Positions 57,273 through 64,000 of a stretch of 64,000 nt of DNA are shown in pieces. Origin of the DNA: Escallonia rubra (taxonomy: Eukaryota > Streptophyta > Magnoliopsida > Escalloniales > Escalloniaceae); assembly GCA_033065855.1 (NCBI GenBank), contig JAVXUO010000469.1, positions 31,935-95,934 on the forward strand, read 5' to 3'. The notes under the pieces were generated by a model. The model did not search any database, was not told the DNA's origin, and saw nothing but the letters and a program-made list of their open reading frames with translations. Numbering within the stretch: position 1 is the first letter of the stretch; the number at the start of each line of letters is the position of its first letter. The position numbers and the translations under genes are program-made.

Positions 57273-59507
57273 GTACTTGCTGAGATAAATGGTACTTGCT
57301 GAGATAAATAAGCTTAGAAGAAACAGTGCTCACCAAGATAACTTACAAGTTATAACAATTTAAGGCCAGACGAACACTTAAGACAGCTTTTTTTTTTTTT
57401 GTGACAAACATTCCTTGGTTTATGTGAACTCCGGCGGTGGACTGTATTATGTTGCCTGATGCCGTAACAACAAATGTTGAACTTCACAAGGCAGGCCCTT
57501 TTTTACTGACATGAAGCAGTGTACACATTGTTTTACACATAAAAGACAGGTCAAAAACCCTTACAACAACCCGTTACTCTGTGGTGTCCAGAGAATTCCA
57601 AAATATTATGTGGTTCTAAGGGAGAAGCTACATAACTATGCAGGGTAATAGACTCCACAAGCCACCCATCGCTGCGGAAAACTAATGAGCAGGTCAGACC
57701 ATGAACTCTCTTCTTCCCACGACTACCCCCTGCAAGACATGCCATGTCATCAATGTTTGTCCCAAAAATATTGCTCATCTTCCCTATTTAGGATGTCCCG
57801 AAATTATTGCTCACTTTCTATTTTTGGATACAAACCACCTTACACATGATTCCCTATATACCACTGAAAGTTTTCGTGCATATTTTGTTTTTCATTTCTA
57901 CTTCTTTGGTTAAAGTCCCAGAACCTTCTCTCTCTCTTCTCCCCTTCTTTCATTCTTTCTCCCCCCCCCCCCCCGCGCCCGGCAGGGTTCAGCACCAACG
58001 CCTCTCAACCATCACCGCCCCCTCCAATAGAAGCTGAGTGGCCTTTCCTTAACCACCCATCCCTGCTACACCATCATCGGAGACCTCACCACAAAACCAC
58101 CAAACCGTCTTCTATCAACTGCCACCGCCTTTTGCTAGGAATCGCCGCCGCTTCTCGACCACCATTGCCACTTGAAGATGACAATATTTCCGACTCAAGG
58201 TTATTATTCAAATTTCTATTATACAGATCACAAAAAGTTGATTACATATTCAGATTTGAATCCTACGATTGAGGGTGATGATGGTGATGACTATGGTGGT
58301 TTTAAGTGGTTAAGTTGACTAGGCAACAATAGGCTCGATGTCTACTAGGTGTGAGTCCGGTTTCAGACTAGGCATTGAATATCAACTAGGTATAGTCAAG
58401 CATTCTACTAGGCATCCAGGTGTTACAGAGGTAGCTAGGCGTGAGGGGTGAAACGTTCAAAGGGCGAGCATATGGCATCGTACAATGCAGCGACTAGGCC
58501 TTTAGCTGTCCTTCTCATGAGCTTTTCTCTTCTTTTTTAATTGGAGCAGATTATTAATTGTTGCTTCTTTGTTCTCTAGATCTTAGGTTGCACAAACTAA
58601 ATTCACTTCACACAGATTAAGAGAGTAAATATAAGGAATCCGCTGATTTGAGATGATATTGGTATGAACCAAATCTAAAATGAAAAAGGAAGGAGGATAA
58701 CGGTGATAAAATTGAGGTACATTGTCTACATCTATTGTTAACGGTGAAATGGGGTCAAGACTCAAAGCCCCAAGCCCCCAACCATATTAGCATGAGTATA
58801 CATATAGGTTACACAAACACAAACGCACAAACACACAACTGCAAGCAGCTAAAAGCAAAATGAAACACAAACAGAGCTTACAAAAATCTCACTCGCCGTA
58901 ATAATATTCAAGCACAAAAGTGAACAACAAACACGAGAAGAGGCCTTACATTTTTGTCACAGCCAGGAATGGAGATGTTCCCGTCATACCACTGAGCAGA
59001 CATGACGGTCTCGATGCTATCGGCGATCAAATCACGCGACTGCAGGCTGTAACACATCCCTCTAGTCCCCATCGAGATAGCGTCACTCACCCCCACCGTA
59101 TTAAACCTGAAACCCACCATTCCGGCCTCCTTAACACCCTGTTTGACCGCCTCAGCCAAGTCCAACAAGTGCATATTACAAGTGTTGCCCTCGTACCAAA
59201 CAGAGGATATCCCTATCTGGGGCTTCTTCATGTCGTCGTCAGAGAGGCCCACGCCGTAGAGGATGGCCTGCGACCCACCTTGGGATTTGGGTTCGGTGAT
59301 GCGGGAGCTGTACTTGTTGAGCTTTTTCTGAGGTGGGTCTTTTGCGGTGGTGGTCTGCGGCGGTGGTGGGGCGGTTTGGGTGGAGGCACGGAGGGTGAAG
59401 GTGGCGGTGGTGGTGGTGAGTTTCGAGTGGGACCCATGTGGGGAGATTAGGGTTCTGAGGGTGGCAGTGGGGCGTGGTGGTGGGGGGGAGATAAGTGAAG
59501 CTTGCAT
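49513..59507 (-). CDS. DHAD: Dihydroxy-acid dehydratase, plastid
   Basis: DHAD removes water from 2,3-dihydroxy acids in the last common step of valine and isoleucine synthesis (with leucine downstream) in plastids. Fourteen exons join in frame to 618 aa: 59507-58950, 56641-56570, 56026-55979, 54328-54174, 54087-53893, 53811-53700, 53584-53515, 53399-53341, 53108-52985, 52875-52805, 51565-51464, 51144-51064, 49803-49645, 49563-49513; all splice sites are GT-AG. Residues 1 to about 60 are a Ser/Thr/Pro-rich transit peptide. Cluster cysteines are Cys110 (EGNTCNMHL), Cys183 (IPGCDKN) and Cys255 ([13 protein letters not shown]). The catalytic Ser533 lies in [16 protein letters not shown]. The start MQASL matches the family's usual MQA-type opening. 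An in-frame ATG at 59792 would add 95 residues with no family support. No lesions are seen; length fits the plant enzyme (about 608 aa in Arabidopsis). Confidence 0.98.
54329..55978. other. DHAD intron 3
   Basis: A 1.65-kb intron on the minus strand. It contains a repeated GCATG-TGGTAGCTGAATG / GCATGCTGGTAGCTAAT phrase near 55420 and 55500. No exon or element recognised. Confidence 0.7.
56642..58949. other. DHAD intron 1
   Basis: A 2.3-kb intron. It carries a minisatellite with GA tract (56733-57266), a C14 homopolymer near 57961-57974, and a CCACC-rich stretch around 58000-58170. No nested gene recognised. Confidence 0.8.
56733..57266. repeat. Three-unit minisatellite plus (GA)n in DHAD intron 1
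   Basis: Units start with GAGCAC(G/A)TCCATGC near 56733, 56875 and 57050 (142 and 175 bp apart). Each runs through CAAATCAAACACA, GCGCTCGTGCA, CCCAAACCCACACACATGCA and a CACACACGTACAG phrase into a GGGAGGGA/GAGA tract of variable length. The third tract continues as about 50 GA units to 57266. The open frames in it, on both strands, are repeat artefacts. Confidence 0.95.
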
Positions 59508-59834
59508 GGTGGCGGCGGCGGAAATGGTGGTGGGAGAGATTTTAGGAGTTGGCGAGGGTTTTAGGCCTGTGCAATTTGTGCACGTGAGTGGGTTTTCGTT
59601 TTCTGGGGGAAGGTGGTACTGGTAGTGGACAAATTGGAGATGGCTGTGTGTGGTGGTGGGGATATGGCCTTCATTGGTAGTCTCTTGGATTTCAAATTTC
59701 TTAATCCAGCTTACTGTTGGGATAATGACAAATCGGAGATCAGCATGTTGATGTTCATGATCATGACCAGTTTCGTCTTTTTTGGAGTGCAAAGTTACCT
59801 TTTTTTTAAAATACCTAATTTAGATTTAAGTTGT
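59508..59834 (-). promoter_or_regulatory. DHAD upstream region (5' UTR and proximal promoter)
   Basis: Only about 330 bp separate the DHAD start codon from the large inverted repeat, so the proximal promoter and 5' UTR should lie here. I see no unambiguous TATA box. Confidence 0.5.
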
Positions 59835-61585
59835 GTTTAATAACGCAATTAAACACTTAAAATTTAAAATTTTTAATATTTTTTAATTAAATGCGTTTGA
59901 TAACGCTAAACCTTGTATCACTTAAAAAAAATTTATTCCTACAAAAATTAGAGTGAATTTACTTAGCTGTTTGATAAAACTGAAATTTAAGTGCTGAAAA
60001 AGTTAAGCGTTGAATTCGTAAAACTGAAAACTTTAAGCGACTAAATTTTTACTGAAAAATAAGTTAACCTGTTTGGTAAACCAAAAGCAGATGTCTGAAA
60101 ATTATTTATTTACAAATTTATCCATTTTACCAAAATTATGCATTTGTTTATGTACTTTATAACTTTTTTAGGGGGTTAAAATCGTGTTGGTGGTAGTGGT
60201 GGCAGTGATGTGGAGTAATAGTGGTAGTGGCGGTGGTGGCGGCGACGGTGGCAAAAAGGTGTCAATGGTGGCGGTGATGGTGCGTGAAGATGTGGTGTTG
60301 AAATTGTGATGGGCGGCGACATGACGATCAGTGTGGTGGATCTTTATATGATTTTGGCGAAAATAGACGTGGTAACGACATCGACGGTATGATGGAGGTG
60401 GTAGTGTCCTTGTGGTGGTGTTGGTGGTGATAGTGGTTAGGTCGTGGTAATTGTGGCGGTGTAGTGGTTGTATTGTGGTGGAGGCGGTGTTGTCAGCAAA
60501 TTAATTGAGTCGGCATGGTGGTGGTAATTACTTTTTTACGTAAAAATATGTAAATAACTTTTAATTATCTTATTTAGAATTAAGTGATCAGCATTAAGTA
60601 AGTCCACCCTGACATATAATTTTAGAGTGTGTTTGATAACGCAATCAAGCACTTAAAACTTAAAATTTTCAACTGTTTTCAATTAAGTGCGTTTGATAAC
60701 GCTATATCTTGTATCACTTAAAAAATTAATTATTACCAAAAATAGAGTAAAATTTTAAGTCAGGGTGGACTTACTTAATGCTGATCACTTAATTCTAAGT
60801 GAGATGGTTAAAAGTTATTTAACATATTTTAAAATAAAAAAATAATTATCACCACGATGTCGCCTTAATTAATTTGCTGGGAACATCGCCTCCACCACAA
60901 TATAACCACCACCACAACTATTATTCCTTTTGCTACTATCACCACAATTACCACGACCTAGCCATCATCACCACCACCACCAACACCACCACAAGGACGT
61001 CGTCACCTACACCATATCGTCGTTGTTGTCACCATATCCATTTTCACCAAAATTATCTAAAAATTCACCACACTACAATCACTGACATGACCGCCATGTC
61101 GCCGCCTATCGCTATCATCACAATTACCAACATCGTACCATATCTTCACACACCATTATCACCACGATTGACACCTTTTTACCGCCACCGCCGCTATTGC
61201 TGCCGCCACCACCACTACTACTCCTCCATCGTCACTGCCGCCGCCACCACCACCACGATTTTAGCCTCCCAAAAAAAGTTATAAGTACATAACCAAATGT
61301 ATAATTTTGGTAAAATGGATAAATTTGACAATTTTCAGAAATCTAATTTTGGTTTACGAAACACGTTAACTTATTTTTTTGTAAAAATTCAGTTATTTAA
61401 CGTTTTCAGTTTACAAATTCAGTACTTAACTTTTTCAGCACTTAAATTTCAGTTTTATCAAATAGCCCCAGTCTATTTTTGGTAGGAATTAATTTTTAAG
61501 TGATACAAGGTTTCACGTTATTAAACGCACTTAATTGAAAATCATTGAAAACTTTAAGTTTTAAGTGCTTAATTGCGTTATCAAC
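59835..61585. repeat. Giant imperfect palindrome upstream of DHAD
   Basis: Left arm about 59835-60614, right arm about 60757-61585, spacer about 142 bp. The innermost 28 bases, GATCAGCATTAAGTAAGTCC followed by ACCCTGAC, are perfectly complementary to 60757-60786. Pairing continues through AACTTTTAATTATCTTA, the GTGGTGG-rich core (60180-60500 against 60880-61260) and out to TTAATAACGCAATTAAACAC near the ends. The spacer itself is related to the outer edges (GTTTGATAACGCAAT), indicating nested MITEs of one family. No transposase. Confidence 0.88.
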
Positions 61586-62105
61586 TAATTTGCTGATCAC
61601 TTAATTCTAAGTCAGATGATTAAAAGTTATTTAACATACTTTTACATTAAAAAAAATAATTACCACCATGAGGCCGCCTCAATTAATTTATTGGCAACAC
61701 TGCCTCCACCACGATACAACCACCACCATAACCATTATTTCCTTTTACTACCACTACCATAATTACCACGACCTAGCCACTATCACCACCAGCACCACCA
61801 CAAGGACTCCGTCACCTCCATTATACTGTTGATGTTGTCACCATGTCTATTTTCGTCAAAATTATCTAAAGATCCACCACACTACAGCCACTGTCATGAC
61901 CACCATGTCGCCGCATACAAATGCATAATTTTGATAAAATAGAGAAATTTGTAAATAAACAATTTTTCAGGCATCTGCTTTTGGTTTACCAAATAGGTTA
62001 ACTTATTTTTCAGTAAAAATTTAGTCGCTTAAAATTTCCAGTTTTACAGATTCAGTGCTTAACTCTTTCAGCACTTAAATTTCAGTATTATCAAACAGCC
62101 TCTTA
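61586..62105. repeat. Second right-arm copy of the palindrome family
   Basis: Repeats the right arm in the same orientation (CTGATCACTTAATTCTAAGT near 61600, CCTCCACCAC core, GGTTTACCAAATAGGTTAAC near 61980) and ends TCAGTATTATCAAACAGCCT. It is complementary to the left arm from about 59958. Its CCACC core is shortened. Confidence 0.85.
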
Positions 62106-63026
62106 GATTTAGATTCGACTGATAGGCCTTAGCCCAACAATCAAACACCCGATCCATCTTTTCTTAAATAATTTGAGTTATCTTTATGTCAACCTAATTA
62201 TGTGTCAAAGAGTTTATTAGCTAGAAGAACAACTTTAATACTTTAACATGATGTCATGTCACAATCTGCGCGCCATCTTATGAATTATCCACGACTAAAC
62301 TGTAGGGATGGCAATGAGGCGGGATCAGATGCGGCTTTTTGAGATCCTTATGTTCTTTTAGTCCAAATCCTTCACTTGTTCTGGTAGTCCAAATTTGCTA
62401 TCAAACTTGTCCCGGCGCGATCGTGCCGATATTTATCAAGAAATAAACTACTATTATAAATTAAAATTTTCCAAACACCAAAAAGCATATTTTCAAAAGA
62501 GAAACATTAAATTAAAAAGTCAGGGTTGATTTTCGGCTGATTTCAAAACTTTCAAATTAGGTTTCAAAACAATTTGGATTTTGATCAGCCGCAATTAAAC
62601 AAATGAAACCTTTTGGAAATTTTGAACTCTAACCTAATTGGAAATTGTAAGAATTCATATGTATATAAACTTTATATCTTTTATCTCATTGGGAGAAGGA
62701 TTGATGTGGAGTTGGAAAATGGAGATTTAGGACTTTCAAACCCTAATTTGAACAAAAAATGGGTAAAATATGTATATCTTATATACCAAATAAGGGTAGT
62801 ATTGATTGAAAAATAGTACCGCTGACATCAGCAAAAGTGAACGATTTTTAACAGATTTGATGGAAGGACACGGCTGATACGTTTTGAAACTTAGTGTTGA
62901 CTGTAATTATACCCTAAACTCAGGGACATATGGTAATTAACCCAAGAAAAAAATAACGGCCCCAAAATTCAAGTTTCATCATGAATTTAGGACACAAACT
63001 CAACCCATTAATTGAGAATCTGTGAT
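62106..63026. other. Intergenic DNA
   Basis: The stretch beginning TAGGGATGGCAATGAGGCGG at about 62303 looks like one hAT terminus, but no matching end was found. Otherwise AT-rich, no gene. Confidence 0.45.
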
Positions 63027-63029
63027 TAA

Positions 63030-63620
63030 GACCCCGTATGACGCAATTTATTTTTCCAATTTTGTAAATTGAAAAAATAAACGCGTTTGGCCTTTTTGTT
63101 TTTATTTTCATAAGTTAAAAAATCAGTTTTTAAATCGGGCTGTTTTTGAAAACCAAAAATGAGTTTCGGTTTTCAGTTTTGAGACCACCACCACCCGACC
63201 GCCGGCACCACTGTCCACCGCCGGCAGCCTGCAGCCACCGCCTGGTTAGTAGCTACCGCCGGCGGCCGGCAGCCACCAGCCACTGCCGGCATCCACCGAC
63301 TGCCACCGCCGGCGGCCGGCCACCATCACCGTCGGCCACCGCCACCGCAAAGCCATGGCCGGCAGCCACCAGACAGCTGGTCCACCGTAGGCGGCGAACC
63401 ACCACCACCGTCGGCCACCGCCATGCCCAACCACCGCCACTGCAAACCACCACCACAGAAAAAACTCAAAATAAAATTGGGTAATCAAACACCCAAAAGA
63501 AAAAACTCAAAAATCAAACACTCACTTGTTTTTTTTTAAAAAAAAATAAATTAAACTGGTTTTGGTCTTTATTTTTTGGGAAACAGAAAACCAAAACTGA
63601 AAGTATTGTCAAACGGAGCC
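63030..63620. mobile_element. Tourist-like (PIF/Harbinger) MITE with CCACCG core
   Basis: Left end GACCCCGTATGACGCAAT and right end, reverse complemented, GGCTCCGTTTGACAATAC form imperfect inverted repeats resembling Tourist GGCCCCGTTTG termini. The 3-bp target duplication TAA (63027-63029 and 63621-63623) fits PIF/Harbinger. Arms are AT-rich; the core (63180-63460) is a CCACCG/GCCGGC-rich minisatellite whose open frames on both strands are artefacts. Confidence 0.65.
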
Positions 63621-63623
63621 TAA

Positions 63624-64000
63624 CTTATGAGCCTAATTTATGATTTCATTACTTGTGCCCTGCCAAAGCCTCTTAGAAGATGCAGTCTTTTAAGGTTACC
63701 TATGACAACTAGTCGATAAACCCGTGCCTAGTATGGGGACGATTTTATTAATTGTCATTTACTTTAAAAACTTTGAACAACATAATAAAACCTATTACGC
63801 AACCTAAATTTTTATGGTTATTATTTCATCAAAGATAGTCACATTTAGTTTTAAATGGGAGAACATTCTTTTAACATGGCTAAACTAACACTCATGATAA
63901 AATATTAATAACCAATGTCCTTGTGCTATAATATACTTAATTCTGATTTTGATAACCATATAGCTGAACAAAAAATATTAGTTTAATTCAGTACACAAAA
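63624..64000. other. AT-rich end of window
   Basis: Nothing recognised. Confidence 0.5.

Noticed and set aside
56733-57336. Many overlapping open frames on both strands in DHAD intron 1
   Set aside because: They are translations of a CA/GA-rich minisatellite and lie inside a confidently spliced intron.
59228-59625. Open frames opposite or out of frame with DHAD exon 1
   Set aside because: Shadow frames of a Pro/Thr-rich coding exon.
59508-59792. Extended DHAD start at the in-frame ATG at 59792
   Set aside because: The extra 95 residues lack transit-peptide character and family resemblance; the MQAS start at 59507 gives a normal length and N-terminus.
63146-63488. Pro/His/Arg-rich or Trp/Gly-rich open frames
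   Set aside because: Artefacts of the CCACCG/GCCGGC minisatellite inside a MITE.
1-64000. CRISPR arrays, rRNA or tRNA genes
   Set aside because: No regularly spaced short repeats with unique spacers, no rRNA-like blocks, and no cloverleaf that I could recognise by eye; a tRNAscan run would be needed to exclude tRNAs.

Overview
This window is nuclear DNA from a eudicot plant. The evidence is spliced genes with GT-AG introns, a TIR-type resistance-gene exon (this class is characteristic of dicots), a plastid-targeted amino-acid enzyme, plant-specific transposon lineages (Tat Ty3/gypsy, En/Spm CACTA, L1 LINEs, hAT, MULE and PIF/Tourist MITEs), and AT-rich, microsatellite-rich intergenic DNA. 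Nothing here is prokaryotic: there are no operons, CRISPR arrays or insertion sequences.

Two complete host genes can be read exon by exon, both on the minus strand. The first is a 14-exon dihydroxy-acid dehydratase gene (DHAD, 59507 to 49513, 618 aa), the branched-chain amino-acid enzyme of the plastid. The second is a four-exon LSm5 gene (43609 to 37987, 88 aa), a subunit of the U6 snRNA/mRNA-decay LSm ring; its second intron is about 5.1 kb and carries a MULE-like element. A third locus encodes a TIR domain (24834 to 24161, minus) with a short second exon but no NB-ARC or LRR after it, so it is a truncated TNL or a TIR-X gene. An ADF6-like actin-depolymerizing-factor gene (19137-20514, plus) has two good exons but no first exon I can identify. 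A partial copy of its 3' half lies at about 9097-11047.

Layout: 300-3320, probable solo LTR; 3348-4560, A-tailed retroposon with an 11-bp target duplication; 4890-5265, GTG-rich repeat; 7450-7690, decayed PIF/Harbinger transposase; 8113-9096, LINE reverse-transcriptase remnant fused to the partial ADF copy; 9560-10658, hAT element with perfect 8-bp target duplication; 11048-12535, foldback complex; 14584-14729, copia scrap; 15125-15303, broken hydroxyacid-dehydrogenase exon; 16000-17280, first copy of a dispersed repeat; 19137-20760, ADF gene; 21640-23230, diverged tandem array; 24161-24834, TIR gene; 25038-26508, second copy of the dispersed repeat; 26509-31572, Tat gypsy element truncated in integrase; 31573-31740, third repeat copy; 31772 to about 33050, CACTA end with a TNP1-like gene; 37987-43609, LSM5; 45369-47097, hAT element with GGCC-rich ends; 47745-48746, 5'-truncated LINE; 49513-59507, DHAD; 59835-62105, very large inverted repeats just upstream of DHAD; 63030-63620, Tourist-like MITE.

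The host genes are unrelated housekeeping or defence genes and do not form a pathway together. About half of the readable sequence is mobile-element debris. The most unusual features are the foldback complex, the 0.8-kb-arm palindrome about 330 bp upstream of the DHAD start codon, and the recurrence of GTG/CCACCG-rich cores inside several otherwise unrelated repeat elements. I found no clear evidence of a new defence or metabolic system.
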